From assembly GCF_034424175.1 (NCBI RefSeq), contig NZ_CP139986.1, positions 3,782,001 through 3,846,000 of the forward strand: DNA of 64,000 nt. The letters are read 5' to 3'. This document shows positions 1-8,608 of the stretch, piece after piece (the first letter of the stretch is position 1; every line of letters begins with the position of its first letter). The position numbers and the translations under genes were made by a program. The notes under the pieces were generated by a model. That model saw only the letters and a program-made list of their open reading frames with translations. It searched no databases and was not told the origin of the DNA. The stretch comes from Kluyvera intermedia. Lineage in GTDB: Bacteria; Pseudomonadota; Gammaproteobacteria; Enterobacterales; Enterobacteriaceae.

Positions 1-483
1 GCGCTGGTGAACATCTTCCGTTCCATCCCGTTCATTATCTTACTGGTGTGGATGATTCCATTCACTCGTGTCATTGTCGGAACGTCTATTGGTTTACAGG
101 CCGCCATTGTGCCACTGACCGTGGGTGCCGCACCGTTTATCGCCCGTATGGTCGAAAACGCCCTGCTGGAAATTCCGGGTGGCTTGATTGAGGCCTCACG
201 TGCGATGGGTGCAACGCCGATGCAGATCGTCTGTAAAGTTCTGCTCCCGGAAGCCTTGCCGGGGCTGGTGAACGCAGCAACGATTACCCTGATTACACTG
301 GTCGGTTATTCCGCCATGGGTGGTGCAGTCGGTGCCGGTGGTCTGGGGCAAATTGGCTATCAATACGGTTACATTGGCTATAATGCGACCGTGATGAATA
401 CAGTGCTGGTATTACTTGTTGTTCTGGTTTATTTAATTCAATTATCTGGCGATCGTATCGTTCGGTCAGTGACTCATAAATAG
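1..483 (+). CDS. metI: Methionine ABC transporter permease MetI (5' end outside window)
   Basis: Inner-membrane permease of the MetNIQ importer for L- and D-methionine. The reading frame is open from base 1 and encodes 160 residues. The E. coli protein has about 217, so roughly the first 57 residues lie outside the window. An internal GTG at position 7 is not the true start. The central part carries the EAA-type permease loop that contacts the ATPase MetN (EASRAMGATPMQIVCKVLLP), and the rest is a series of hydrophobic segments ending in a short basic tail. metQ follows after 40 bp, in the usual metNIQ order. The family assignment is firm because the sequence matches E. coli MetI almost throughout. 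Confidence 0.96.
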   Translation, partial: ALVNIFRSIPFIILLVWMIPFTRVIVGTSIGLQAAIVPLTVGAAPFIARMVENALLEIPGGLIEASRAMGATPMQIVCKVLLPEALPGLVNAATITLITLVGYSAMGGAVGAGGLGQIGYQYGYIGYNATVMNTVLVLLVVLVYLIQLSGDRIVRSVTHK

Positions 484-523
484 CGTTACACACAACACAA
501 CTCAAAAGTTTAAGGATATAAGC

Positions 524-1339
524 ATGGCGTTCAATTTTAAAACCTTTGCGGCAGTGGGTGCTCTGATTGGTTCTCTGGCACTTGTTGGTTGCGGTCAAGA
601 TGAAAAAGATCCAAACCATATTAAAGTCGGTGTGATTGTCGGTGCGGAACAGCAGGTTGCTGAAGTTGCCCAGAAAGTAGCGAAAGAAAAATACGGTCTG
701 GACGTCGAACTGGTCACATTCAACGACTACGTTCTGCCGAACGAAGCGGTGAGCAAAGGTGATATCGACGCCAACGCCTTCCAGCACAAACCATACTTGG
801 ATCAGCAGATCAAAGACCGTGGCTACAAACTGGTTTCTGTTGGTAACACCTTCGTTTACCCAATCGCAGGCTACTCCAAGAAAATTAAATCTCTGGACGA
901 ACTGAAAGCGGGTGACCAGATTGCCGTACCTAACGACCCAACTAACCTTGGCCGTACTCTGCTGCTGCTGCAGGCACAGGGTTTAATCAAACTGAAAGAT
1001 GGCGTTGGTCTGCTGCCAACTTCACTGGATATTGTTGAAAACCCGAAAAACCTGAAGATTGTTGAACTGGAAGCTCCACAGCTGCCACGTTCTCTGGACG
1101 ATGCACAAATTGCACTGGCCGTTATCAACACCACTTACGCCAGCCAGATCAATCTGACGCCAGCGAAAGACGGTATCTTCGTTGAAGGTAAAGATTCTCC
1201 TTACGTGAACATGATCGTATCGCGTGAAGATAACAAAGACGCTGACAACGTGAAGAAATTCGTTGAGGCTTACCAGTCTGACGAAGTTTACGAAGCAGCA
1301 AACAAAATCTTTAACGGCGGTGCTGTTAAAGGCTGGTAA
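524..1339 (+). CDS. metQ: Methionine-binding lipoprotein MetQ
   Basis: Substrate-binding lipoprotein of the MetNIQ importer, anchored at the periplasmic face of the inner membrane. It has 271 residues, the family length. A signal peptide with a lipobox (LVGC) puts the lipidated cysteine at residue 23, followed by the NlpA-type binding fold starting HIKVGVIVG. An AAGGA ribosome site lies just upstream of the ATG. It is the last gene of the metNIQ operon and is followed by a hairpin terminator. In E. coli the operon is repressed by MetJ upstream of metN, which is outside this window. Confidence 0.97.
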   Translation: MAFNFKTFAAVGALIGSLALVGCGQDEKDPNHIKVGVIVGAEQQVAEVAQKVAKEKYGLDVELVTFNDYVLPNEAVSKGDIDANAFQHKPYLDQQIKDRGYKLVSVGNTFVYPIAGYSKKIKSLDELKAGDQIAVPNDPTNLGRTLLLLQAQGLIKLKDGVGLLPTSLDIVENPKNLKIVELEAPQLPRSLDDAQIALAVINTTYASQINLTPAKDGIFVEGKDSPYVNMIVSREDNKDADNVKKFVEAYQSDEVYEAANKIFNGGAVKGW

Positions 1340-1367
1340 TTTTATTCCCCATAAATAATTTCTTATA

Positions 1368-1395
1368 AAGACGGGCGCATGCCCGTCTTGTCATT
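1368..1395 (+). terminator. Terminator after metQ
   Basis: Perfect 9-bp stem, AAGACGGGC at 1368-1376 and GCCCGTCTT at 1381-1389, with a GCAT loop. It is followed by a T-rich but interrupted stretch. Its place 28 bp after the metQ stop fits the end of the metNIQ transcript. Confidence 0.7.
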
Positions 1396-1451
1396 TATGC
1401 AATCACCTGATTCAATAGCCCTCCAGGTCTACCCTTTATAGAGGAATTATT

Positions 1452-1856
1452 ATGCGTGCTTTACCGGTCTGTTTATTAGCACTCCTGTTAGGTGGTTGCT
1501 CCATGCTAAACAGATCTCCTGTTGAACCTGTCCAAAGCACTGCGACCCCCGTCAAAACGGAGACCGCAAAACCTAAAGCGCCACGTGCGGCACCTGTCAG
1601 AATTATAACGAACGCAGAAGATCTGGTCGGTAAACCGTTCCGTGAACTGGGTGATGTTTCCGGTGATTCATGCCAGGCGACAAACCAGGATTCTCCACCG
1701 AATATTCCAACTGCTCGCAAACGCATGCAGATTAATGCCTCCAAAATGAAGGCAAACGCCGTGTTGCTACACAGCTGTGAAGTCACCAGCGGTACGCCGG
1801 GCTGTTATCGTCAGGCGGTATGCGTAGGAACAGCTCTTAACGTAAGTGCTAAATGA
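1452..1856 (+). CDS. rcsF: Outer-membrane lipoprotein RcsF, Rcs stress sensor
   Basis: Senses outer-membrane and peptidoglycan damage and signals through IgaA to the Rcs phosphorelay. In E. coli it is threaded through BamA-OMP complexes. The protein has 134 residues, the E. coli length. The lipobox LLGGC puts the lipid-bearing cysteine at residue 16. A proline- and lysine-rich linker (about 20-48) leads to the folded domain with four cysteines, the first at Cys74. In E. coli these form two disulfides essential for function. GAGG precedes the ATG. Its stop overlaps the trmO start (ATGA), so the two are probably translationally coupled. Confidence 0.97.
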   Translation: MRALPVCLLALLLGGCSMLNRSPVEPVQSTATPVKTETAKPKAPRAAPVRIITNAEDLVGKPFRELGDVSGDSCQATNQDSPPNIPTARKRMQINASKMKANAVLLHSCEVTSGTPGCYRQAVCVGTALNVSAK

Positions 1857-2560
1857 GCAATTTCTCATTTGAGCAAATAGGCGTTATCCGCTCTCCTTAT
1901 AAAGAGAAGTTTGCCGTACCTCGCCAGCCGGGATTGGTCAAAAGTTGCAGCGGTGAACTGCATCTGGTGCCTCCCTATAACCAGGCCGATGCCGTACGCG
2001 GTCTGGAAGCATTTAGTCATCTGTGGGTGCTATTCGTTTTCCATCAAACGATGGAAGGCGGCTGGCGCCCAACCGTACGCCCTCCCCGACTTGGCGGTAA
2101 TGCGCGTATGGGTGTCTTTGCCACGCGCTCAACTTTTCGCCCCAATCCAATTGGTATGTCACTGGTTGAGTTACGGAATATCCGCTGCCATAAAGAACAT
2201 GTCATTCTGGAGCTGGGTGGTCTGGATTTGGTAGATGGTACACCGGTGGTCGATATAAAACCCTATCTGCCATTTGCCGAGTCTTTGCCCGATGCCCGAG
2301 CCAGCTATGCGCAGGATGCGCCGCATGCGGGTGTCAACGTCACCTTTAGTGCCGAGATAGCCCAACAACTTATTGGGCTGGAGAAACGTTATCCGCATCT
2401 TCGTCAGTTTATTACCGAAGTGCTGGCGCAAGATCCTCGCCCGGCCTATCGTAAAAACGAGGAAGAAGGGAAAACCTACGCCGTCTGGTTGCTGGATTTT
2501 AACGTTCGCTGGCGTGTGACATTATCAGGATTCGAAGTCTTTGCCCTGGAAACCCGGTAA
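1853..2560 (+). CDS. trmO: tRNA (N6-threonylcarbamoyladenosine-37 N6)-methyltransferase TrmO
   Basis: Adds the N6-methyl group to t6A37 of ACY-decoding threonine tRNAs to give m6t6A, using S-adenosylmethionine. It is 235 residues, the E. coli length (former names YaeB and TsaA). Conserved family segments are FATRSTFRPNPIG (89-101) and the LDLVDGT/DIKPYLP block (124-140). The fold is a beta-barrel, not a Rossmann methyltransferase. The ATG overlaps the rcsF TGA by 4 bp. The pairing of a tRNA modifier with an envelope sensor is conserved in enterics but has no known functional meaning. Confidence 0.95.
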   Translation: MSNFSFEQIGVIRSPYKEKFAVPRQPGLVKSCSGELHLVPPYNQADAVRGLEAFSHLWVLFVFHQTMEGGWRPTVRPPRLGGNARMGVFATRSTFRPNPIGMSLVELRNIRCHKEHVILELGGLDLVDGTPVVDIKPYLPFAESLPDARASYAQDAPHAGVNVTFSAEIAQQLIGLEKRYPHLRQFITEVLAQDPRPAYRKNEEEGKTYAVWLLDFNVRWRVTLSGFEVFALETR

Positions 2561-2577
2561 TTTCTCCGCACTCTCTT

Positions 2578-2606
2578 TTGACATTTCTTTCTCGCTGGTA
2601 AACTAA
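2578..2606 (+). promoter_or_regulatory. Candidate sigma-70 promoter for proS
   Basis: A perfect TTGACA -35 hexamer stands at 2578-2583 in the 112-bp gap before proS. The best -10 is TAAACT at 2599-2604 with a short 15-bp spacer. The -35 is convincing and the -10 less so. Confidence 0.45.
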
Positions 2607-2672
2607 ATCACTTTGTTTTTGTGCCAGGCCCGTTTTGAGCCTGTTCTGTCGTCCAACTGGAACCGTAACAAC

Positions 2673-4391
2673 ATGCGTACTAGCAAATACCTGCTCTCCA
2701 CCCTGAAGGAGACACCTGCCGACGCCGAGGTTATCAGCCACCAGCTGATGCTGCGCGCCGGGATGATCCGTAAGCTGGCCTCCGGGTTATACACCTGGCT
2801 GCCGACCGGCGTACGCGTCCTGAGAAAAGTCGAAAAAATCGTGCGTGAAGAGATGAACAACGCCGGTGCAATCGAGGTGTTAATGCCGGTGGTTCAGCCC
2901 TCTGAACTGTGGGAAGAGAGCGGCCGTTGGGAGCAGTACGGCCCGGAACTGCTGCGCATTGCTGACCGTGGCGATCGTCCATTCGTCCTCGGCCCAACGC
3001 ATGAAGAAGTCATTACCGACCTGATTCGTAACGAGCTGAGCTCTTACAAACAGCTGCCGCTGAACTTCTACCAGATCCAAACCAAATTCCGTGACGAAGT
3101 GCGCCCACGTTTCGGCGTTATGCGCTCCCGCGAATTCCTGATGAAAGATGCTTACTCTTTCCATACTTCTCAGGAATCCCTGCAGGAAACCTACGACGCG
3201 ATGTATGCGGCTTACAGCAAAATCTTCAGCCGTATGGGTCTGGATTTCCGTGCGGTACAAGCTGATACCGGTTCTATCGGTGGCAGCGCTTCACATGAAT
3301 TCCAGGTGCTGGCACAAAGCGGCGAAGATGATGTGATCTTCTCTGATTCTTCTGACTACGCGGCAAACATCGAGTTCGCAGAAGCCGTTGCGCCAAAAGA
3401 ACCCCGTTCTACAGCCACTCAGGAAATGACGCTGGTTGATACGCCAAACGCTAAAACCATCGCCGAGCTGGTAGAACAGTTCAATCTGCCTATCGAGAAA
3501 ACGGTGAAAACGCTGCTGGTGAAAGCAGTGGAAGGCAGCAAGTCTCCGCTGGTCGCTCTGCTGGTTCGTGGCGATCACGAACTGAACGAAGTGAAAGCCG
3601 AGAAACTAGCTCTTGTTGCCAGCCCGCTGACCTTTGCGACCGAAGAAGAAATTCGCGCGTTAGTTAATGCCGGTCCAGGCTCGCTTGGCCCAGTTAACCT
3701 GCCAATTCCGGTTGTTATCGATCGGAGCGTTGCAGTGATGAGCGATTTCGCCGCAGGCGCTAACATCGATGGTAAACACTACTTCGGTATTAACTGGGAT
3801 CGCGACGCTGCAACACCAGAAATTGCCGATATCCGTAACGTTGTCGCAGGCGATCCAAGCCCGGACGGTAAAGGCACCTTGCTGATTAAACGTGGTATCG
3901 AAGTCGGCCACATTTTCCAGCTGGGCACCAAGTACTCTGAAGCGATGAAAGCCTCAGTGCAGGGTGAAGATGGTCGTAACCAGACTCTGACCATGGGCTG
4001 CTACGGTATTGGGGTGACTCGCGTGGTGGCTGCAGCCATCGAGCAGAACTTTGACGATCGCGGCATTCTGTGGCCAGAAGCGATTGCACCGTTCCAGGTT
4101 GCCATTCTGCCAATGAACATGCACAAATCCTACCGCGTGCAGGAGCTGGCTGAGAAGCTGTACGCTGAACTGAGTGGTCTGGGTATCGAAGTGTTGATGG
4201 ACGATCGTAAAGAACGCCCTGGCGTGATGTTTGCGGATATGGAACTTATCGGTATCCCACACACTATCGTGCTGGGTGACCGTAATCTCGACAACGACGA
4301 CATCGAATACAAATACCGTCGTAACGGTGACAAACAGCTGATTAAAACCGGCGACATCGTGGATTACCTGGTGAAAGCAATCAAAGGTTAA
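2673..4391 (+). CDS. proS: Prolyl-tRNA synthetase
   Basis: Class II aminoacyl-tRNA synthetase that charges tRNA-Pro in the cytoplasm, with a built-in editing domain that clears Ala-tRNA-Pro. From the ATG at 2673 the protein has 572 residues, the bacterial ProS length. An upstream in-frame ATG at 2613 would add 20 residues not found in the family. Motif 2 spans about 134-164 with the preceding THEE element (109-112), the editing insertion lies near 225-405 with Lys279 kept, and motif 3 (GCYGIGVTR) is near 442-450. A C-terminal anticodon-binding domain follows. It has its own candidate promoter and is followed by an intrinsic terminator. Confidence 0.98.
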   Translation: MRTSKYLLSTLKETPADAEVISHQLMLRAGMIRKLASGLYTWLPTGVRVLRKVEKIVREEMNNAGAIEVLMPVVQPSELWEESGRWEQYGPELLRIADRGDRPFVLGPTHEEVITDLIRNELSSYKQLPLNFYQIQTKFRDEVRPRFGVMRSREFLMKDAYSFHTSQESLQETYDAMYAAYSKIFSRMGLDFRAVQADTGSIGGSASHEFQVLAQSGEDDVIFSDSSDYAANIEFAEAVAPKEPRSTATQEMTLVDTPNAKTIAELVEQFNLPIEKTVKTLLVKAVEGSKSPLVALLVRGDHELNEVKAEKLALVASPLTFATEEEIRALVNAGPGSLGPVNLPIPVVIDRSVAVMSDFAAGANIDGKHYFGINWDRDAATPEIADIRNVVAGDPSPDGKGTLLIKRGIEVGHIFQLGTKYSEAMKASVQGEDGRNQTLTMGCYGIGVTRVVAAAIEQNFDDRGILWPEAIAPFQVAILPMNMHKSYRVQELAEKLYAELSGLGIEVLMDDRKERPGVMFADMELIGIPHTIVLGDRNLDNDDIEYKYRRNGDKQLIKTGDIVDYLVKAIKG

Positions 4392-4447
4392 TCCGGTGAC
4401 ACTCCCGGAGTCGGTGCTAACGCACCTCGTCCGGGCTACCAAATATA

Positions 4448-4473
4448 GGTCTCGTATTCTACGAGGCCTTTTT
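4448..4473 (+). terminator. Terminator after proS, in the gap convergent with nlpE
   Basis: Stem GGTCTCGT (4448-4455) and ACGAGGCC (4461-4468), with one G-U pair, then TTTTT. It serves proS on the plus strand. It abuts the nlpE stop codon on the other strand, where the U-tract is weaker. Confidence 0.8.
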
Positions 4474-4474
4474 G

Positions 4475-5170
4475 TTAGTTATTGCAATCCTTACCCGGAA
4501 CAAACTTACCTTCTTTACTGGCGGCAAGCGTTTTCACCATCGCACCGGTATCCGGATTTGGCTCAAGGGTAAAGTGCCCTTCCACCACCAACAATACCGG
4601 TTTGCTGTCGCTACCTTTCGCGGCAGCGTAATCACGTTCGAGCTGCGCGTTATTGGCTACCGCGACGCGCTGTCCAGTTGCACAATCGGTAAAGGTGGCA
4701 GCATCTGCCATATAGAAGTACATCCCGCGCATCGCCATTGGCGTCTTCGGCAGGCTGGCTTTCACCGGCTCAAGCGTATAGTTCAGCTTAGATTCGATGG
4801 GATTGCCTTCTTGGTCGAGCATCTCAAGCTTGTCACCCTTCGCCCGGTAAAAGGATTTCTCGCCCTCACTGTCGGTCAGTACCAGCTTATCAGCGGTACG
4901 AGCCCACTTACCGTAAGAACCAAATGAAGATGGCTCGCGATCCACGCCCTGATAGCGTTCATTCATGACCCAGGTGCCGTCCTTATCAAGGAACAGCGAT
5001 GTTTCGATGCCTTCACAGTCGGCACACGGAATAACACCACGCCAGCTCTGCTGCATTGGCGTTAATTCAGCGGGTTGTGTCGGTTTTGAAGCGGCCATAT
5101 CCGCATTGTTGCAGCCGAAAAGGCCAAACAACATCCCCGTGGCCGCAATGGCTAATATCGCTTTTTTCAC
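4475..5170 (-). CDS. nlpE: Envelope stress lipoprotein NlpE (CutF)
   Basis: Lipoprotein that monitors lipoprotein trafficking and disulfide formation and activates the CpxA-CpxR response. Two in-frame starts are possible. TTG at 5176 has only about 2 bp to the AAGGA site, whereas GTG at 5170 has normal spacing and gives MKKAIL, so GTG is preferred (231 residues). The lipobox LFGC then puts the lipid-bearing cysteine at residue 20. A CADC motif (49-52) sits in the N-terminal barrel, the site once linked to copper tolerance, and two more cysteines lie in the C-terminal half. E. coli NlpE is 236 residues. The tail is a little shorter here and ends CNN. Confidence 0.94.
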   Translation of the reverse strand: MKKAILAIAATGMLFGLFGCNNADMAASKPTQPAELTPMQQSWRGVIPCADCEGIETSLFLDKDGTWVMNERYQGVDREPSSFGSYGKWARTADKLVLTDSEGEKSFYRAKGDKLEMLDQEGNPIESKLNYTLEPVKASLPKTPMAMRGMYFYMADAATFTDCATGQRVAVANNAQLERDYAAAKGSDSKPVLLVVEGHFTLEPNPDTGAMVKTLAASKEGKFVPGKDCNN

Positions 5171-5206
5171 CCTCAATTCCTTATTCTTATGACATCCACG
5201 TTCAGC

Positions 5207-5620
5207 TTAATAGCTAACTTTCCCGCGCATCGATTTCACCGAAGATTTCTGCGCTTTTGAGGTTAATCGGCGCTCTTTTGACGCCCGGGTTGGGCGCGTA
5301 GGGCGACGACTCTTCTGTTCTGTGGTTAACGTTTGAAAAAGCGCAACCAGGCGAGCGATTGCCGCTTCGCGGTTCATCTCCTGGCTACGATACTCCTGCG
5401 CCTTAATGATAATCACACCGTCAGCAGAAATTAAGTGGTGACTGGCGGCAAGAAGGCGTTCTTTATAATACTCTGGCAGGCTGGAGGCCCGGATGTCAAA
5501 ACGCAAATGAATCGCCGTCGAGGTCTTATTTACATGCTGACCGCCCGCGCCCTGCGCCCGGATGGCCGTAATGGTCAACTCATCATCCGAAATACTCACC
5601 TGCCCGGAAAGCGTAATCAT
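5207..5620 (-). CDS. arfB: Alternative ribosome-rescue factor ArfB (YaeJ)
   Basis: Peptidyl-tRNA hydrolase that rescues ribosomes stalled on mRNAs lacking a stop codon. From the ATG at 5620 it has 137 residues, against about 140 in E. coli. The catalytic GGQ is at residues 26-28 inside [13 protein letters not shown], and the C-terminal tail is rich in Lys and Arg, as needed to enter the empty mRNA channel. An upstream in-frame start at 5635 would add five residues not seen in E. coli. The chosen ATG overlaps the yaeQ TGA (ATGA), suggesting coupled translation. nlpE follows on the same strand after 36 bp. Confidence 0.95.
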   Translation of the reverse strand: MITLSGQVSISDDELTITAIRAQGAGGQHVNKTSTAIHLRFDIRASSLPEYYKERLLAASHHLISADGVIIIKAQEYRSQEMNREAAIARLVALFQTLTTEQKSRRPTRPTRASKERRLTSKAQKSSVKSMRGKVSY

Positions 5621-6162
5621 GCAGGCGTCTGCCACGCAGTAAAATGAATTTCCAGATTATTCTGAGCATCAGATAACCAGATAGCGCCCTCTTGAAGTGT
5701 AGCCTGTAGCGTCATGGTGCGTTCAGCGAAAGCACTCACTTTTGCCAGCTGTTCATCATCCAGATACCAGATGCTGAGGTTCTTAAAGCCCGCCAGTTTG
5801 CTTTTATTCTGCTGCCACCAGATCTCTGCCGAACGGCTGTTATACGTAAACAATGCGACTTCCTGCGATTGGCTACAGGCTTTCTTGATCCGGCGTTCGT
5901 CCGGCAGACCCAGTTCAATCCACAGGTCGATACCCAGGTGATCGTTGCGCAGCCACACTTCAGGCTCATCCTCAGACGAGAGGCCACGGGTAAACTGCAG
6001 ACGCTCATCTGCATATTTAATCCACGCCAGCAGGCGCAGCATCATGCGCTCCTGAGTTTCGGAAGGGTGACGAGCCAGCGTTAAAGACGCATCCAGAAAC
6101 TGGTTACGATCGATATCCGCTACATTGACCACCGCTTTATAAATTGTTGCTTTCAGCGCCAT
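5617..6162 (-). CDS. yaeQ: YaeQ family protein, PD-(D/E)XK-like fold
   Basis: 181 residues from the ATG at 6162, which has AGGAG upstream and matches the E. coli length. A longer open frame to 6246 is not supported. YaeQ belongs to a conserved proteobacterial family whose structure resembles PD-(D/E)XK nucleases. Its biochemical role is not established, although E. coli YaeQ was once reported to compensate for loss of RfaH. The protein is soluble, without signal peptide or membrane segments. It is transcribed towards arfB with a 4-bp overlap, so a link to translation or ribosome rescue is possible but only inferred. Confidence 0.93.
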   Translation of the reverse strand: MALKATIYKAVVNVADIDRNQFLDASLTLARHPSETQERMMLRLLAWIKYADERLQFTRGLSSEDEPEVWLRNDHLGIDLWIELGLPDERRIKKACSQSQEVALFTYNSRSAEIWWQQNKSKLAGFKNLSIWYLDDEQLAKVSAFAERTMTLQATLQEGAIWLSDAQNNLEIHFTAWQTPA

Positions 6163-6250
6163 GGGGAAACTCCTGCAAAAAATGGGGCTCATTGTAGCGA
6201 AATTAGGGGCAAAAGGCTGTCCCGAATTACATCCGCCGATGCTCATCTCG

Positions 6251-6280
6251 CTGATAATGCTTAAATGAGTATGATATAGT
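6251..6280 (+). promoter_or_regulatory. Candidate promoter for yaeP-rof
   Basis: CTGATA (6251-6256) and TATAGT (6275-6280) with an 18-bp spacer, in the 177-bp divergent gap between yaeQ and yaeP. The -10 differs from consensus at one base. No other strong signal was seen in this gap. Confidence 0.35.
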
Positions 6281-6339
6281 CACCTTGCTAAACGGAGATT
6301 ATCTTCATAGGCTTAATTGAAGCGCTGACAGGAGGGCAT

Positions 6340-6540
6340 GTGGACAATTATTGTGAATTAATTCGTCAACGCTATGCGGAAATTGCCAGCGGTGACTTAG
6401 GGTATATCCCGGATGCGCTGGGCTGTGTGCTTAAAGTTTTGAACGAAGTTGCGGCGGATGACGCCCTTTGCGCGTCAGTCAGGGATAAAGCTGCTTATGC
6501 AGCGGCAAACTTACTGGTGAGCGATTATGTCGATGAATGA
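6340..6540 (+). CDS. yaeP: Small conserved protein YaeP (UPF0253)
   Basis: A 66-residue acidic, soluble protein starting at GTG with GGAGGG upstream. It is nearly identical to E. coli YaeP, which has the same length. The function is unknown. The last 14 bp overlap the start of rof, and in E. coli the two genes are adjacent in the same way, so they are very likely co-transcribed and perhaps translationally coupled. Confidence 0.92.
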   Translation: MDNYCELIRQRYAEIASGDLGYIPDALGCVLKVLNEVAADDALCASVRDKAAYAAANLLVSDYVDE

Positions 6541-6787
6541 TACTTATCAACCCATCAATTGCGATGACTATGACAATCTCGAGCTTGCCTGCCAGCACCA
6601 TCTTGTTCTGGCGCTGGAACTAAAAGACGGTGAAGTGCTGCAAGCCAAAGCGCACGATCTGTTATCTCGAAAGAACGTCGAGTATCTGGTTGTCGATAGC
6701 GCGGGCGAACTCCGCGAATTGCGCCTTGACCGTATTACCAGCTTCAGCCACCCGCAAATCGGCACCGTGGTGGTTAGCGAGTCATAA
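6527..6787 (+). CDS. rof: Rho termination inhibitor Rof (YaeO)
   Basis: Binds the RNA-binding (primary) site of Rho hexamers and lowers Rho-dependent termination. The frame gives 86 residues from the ATG at 6527, or 84 from the second ATG at 6533. Either is compatible with the family. The protein is acidic ([15 protein letters not shown]) and folds as a small beta-barrel in E. coli. It overlaps yaeP and is followed immediately by an intrinsic terminator, so its own 3' end does not depend on the factor it inhibits. Confidence 0.94.
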   Translation: MSMNDTYQPINCDDYDNLELACQHHLVLALELKDGEVLQAKAHDLLSRKNVEYLVVDSAGELRELRLDRITSFSHPQIGTVVVSES

Positions 6788-6793
6788 TGTCAC

Positions 6794-6823
6794 AACGGGT
6801 AGCTTAGCTGCCCGTTCTTTTCC
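6794..6823 (+). terminator. Terminator after rof, overlapping the tilS stop codon
   Basis: A 10-bp stem, AACGGGTAGC (6794-6803) and GCTGCCCGTT (6807-6816) with one G-U pair and a TTA loop, followed by CTTTT. The loop is the reverse complement of the tilS TAA stop, so the last codons of tilS on the minus strand form part of the hairpin. Confidence 0.75.
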
Positions 6824-8111
6824 ATCTGAGCTGTATCCCATTACCAGCATCACAAGCCCCCTCTTGCGTCACAAAATAACCCGCTGCCGCAATGAATGTT
6901 TCACCATAAAAAAGCAGCGGCGTGGTATCACGCAACCAGGGCGGTACACCGAATTCCTGCCAGATCTTCTTCAGCTTGCGTCCTCCGTTACGCCCGACAA
7001 TATGCAGCTTTCCCGACGCACTAAAACGCACCGTGACCACTTCATATTTGTGCGGGGCGCGGATATCTCCGCCAGCCACCAGTGATAACTCGCCAAGGTT
7101 ATCCGGCAGGGAAAGGGGGGACGCAATATCAGGCCATGTCAGCACCGTCTCAGTTTGACTGATTTGCGTTTTTACCCACCACAATTGCTGCTGGAAGCGG
7201 CGCACTTCAAAATCGCCTAAATTCAGACACGGCGAGGCATCTTCCCGCGCTAGCGCGACTTCCTGCCACAATCGTCCAAGCATCGCGCGAGACGGCATTG
7301 GCGCATGATGTAAGGATAACCAGCGCCGCAGGATGGCGGCACGCTTCGGCGCACTCATCTCTATCATCGGCGCAATGGTCAGCGCCCCTTCGTCTGACAG
7401 CAACCGCGAAAGTTCATCTGCCAGCAGTTCGTCCAGTAACTGTTCCTGTTCGCCACACAACGCTGCGCTGCGCGCCAAAGCCCTGGCAAAATGTGGCCAG
7501 CGGGCATTGAGCTGCGGTAAGACCCGCAGGCGCAGGAAATTGCGGTCGTAAGCATCGTCCTGGTTACTCTCGTCCTCGATCCACGTCAGCGCATGCTTTT
7601 GCGCCCAGGCCAGAAGGGTCTCACGCGAATCATGCAGCAAGGGACGAATCAGCCGCGTATTGCCAAACGCCGCATCGACCGGCATCGCCGATAATCCCGC
7701 GGGGCCACTACCGCGCTTGAGTGCCAGTAGCAAGGTTTCACTCTGATCGTCCAGATGCTGAGCGGTCAGCAACACCTCCCCCATCTGCAACGTCTCGCGG
7801 AATGCCTGATAGCGCGCTTGTCGGGCTTCAGCTTCCAGCCCTGCGCCACTTTGCACAAGCTGTACTCTTTCGACCACCAGCGGCACCTGCCATTCTTCAC
7901 ATACCCGCTGGCAATGTGTCTCCCAGCTATCTGCATTAGCGCTGATTCCGTGGTGGATATGAATCGCCCGTAGCACCACGGAAGAGTCCTGCTGTCGCCA
8001 GCAGACTAGCTGATGCAGGAGCACCGTTGAATCCAGCCCACCGCTAAATGCCACCAGAAACTGGCGGTGCGGAGAGAGTCGTTGCACAAGTGAAGGTTGA
8101 GTCATCGTCAT
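6804..8111 (-). CDS. tilS: tRNA(Ile)-lysidine synthase TilS
   Basis: Converts C34 of the CAU anticodon of tRNA-Ile2 to lysidine using ATP and lysine, so the tRNA reads AUA. The start is taken at ATG 8111 (435 residues); ATG 8105 is equally possible. An upstream ATG at 8165 gives an extra 18 residues unlike the family. The PP-loop SGGLDST is at 23-29, and the HLDDQ and [14 protein letters not shown] segments follow. The C-terminal domain ends with the conserved [23 protein letters not shown] block. E. coli TilS is 432 residues. yaeR ends 57 bp upstream. Confidence 0.95.
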   Translation of the reverse strand: MTMTQPSLVQRLSPHRQFLVAFSGGLDSTVLLHQLVCWRQQDSSVVLRAIHIHHGISANADSWETHCQRVCEEWQVPLVVERVQLVQSGAGLEAEARQARYQAFRETLQMGEVLLTAQHLDDQSETLLLALKRGSGPAGLSAMPVDAAFGNTRLIRPLLHDSRETLLAWAQKHALTWIEDESNQDDAYDRNFLRLRVLPQLNARWPHFARALARSAALCGEQEQLLDELLADELSRLLSDEGALTIAPMIEMSAPKRAAILRRWLSLHHAPMPSRAMLGRLWQEVALAREDASPCLNLGDFEVRRFQQQLWWVKTQISQTETVLTWPDIASPLSLPDNLGELSLVAGGDIRAPHKYEVVTVRFSASGKLHIVGRNGGRKLKKIWQEFGVPPWLRDTTPLLFYGETFIAAAGYFVTQEGACDAGNGIQLRWKRTGS

Positions 8112-8168
8112 ATCATGAAAGAGAGTATCGCCCGGCACGTTACCCGCCCGGGCAGGCGCTGACAAGCC

Positions 8169-8558
8169 TTACTGCTGATATAACTCCAGCGGCAGGCCAT
8201 CAGGATCGTTGAAAAACGTAAAACGCTTGTCGGTATACGGATCGATACGAATATCTTCACAGGCCACGCCGTGCGTGTTCAAGTGTGTGACGGCAGCGTC
8301 GATATCATCAACGCTGAATGCCAGGTGGCGCAGCCCACAGGCTTCCGGGCGGCTAGGACGCGCGGGAGGAAATGGGAACGAAAACAGCTCAATCACATAC
8401 TGGCCGTTTAATGCCAGATCGCCCTTCCACGAATCACGGGCTTCACGGTACACCTCACTTTGCAGCGTAAACCCGAGGATGTCGCAGTAAAAAGCCTTAC
8501 TGGCGGCGTAATCGGTCACAATAATCGCCACATGATGAATCTGTTTTAATCCCAGCAT
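8169..8558 (-). CDS. yaeR: VOC-superfamily protein YaeR
   Basis: 129 residues, the E. coli YaeR length, forming a single vicinal-oxygen-chelate domain (glyoxalase, bleomycin resistance and dioxygenase superfamily). Potential metal ligands include His8/His9 near the start, Glu in YVIELF, His in GLRHLAF and Glu in LPLELY. No substrate is established. It lies between ldcC and tilS as in E. coli, 50 bp downstream of the ldcC stop side and 57 bp from tilS, so it may be carried on the ldcC or chitinase transcript. Confidence 0.92.
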   Translation of the reverse strand: MLGLKQIHHVAIIVTDYAASKAFYCDILGFTLQSEVYREARDSWKGDLALNGQYVIELFSFPFPPARPSRPEACGLRHLAFSVDDIDAAVTHLNTHGVACEDIRIDPYTDKRFTFFNDPDGLPLELYQQ

Positions 8559-8608
8559 TATCTTTCTCCGTTAACCTTGTCCCAGCACGTTACCCGCGCA
8601 GACAGCTA

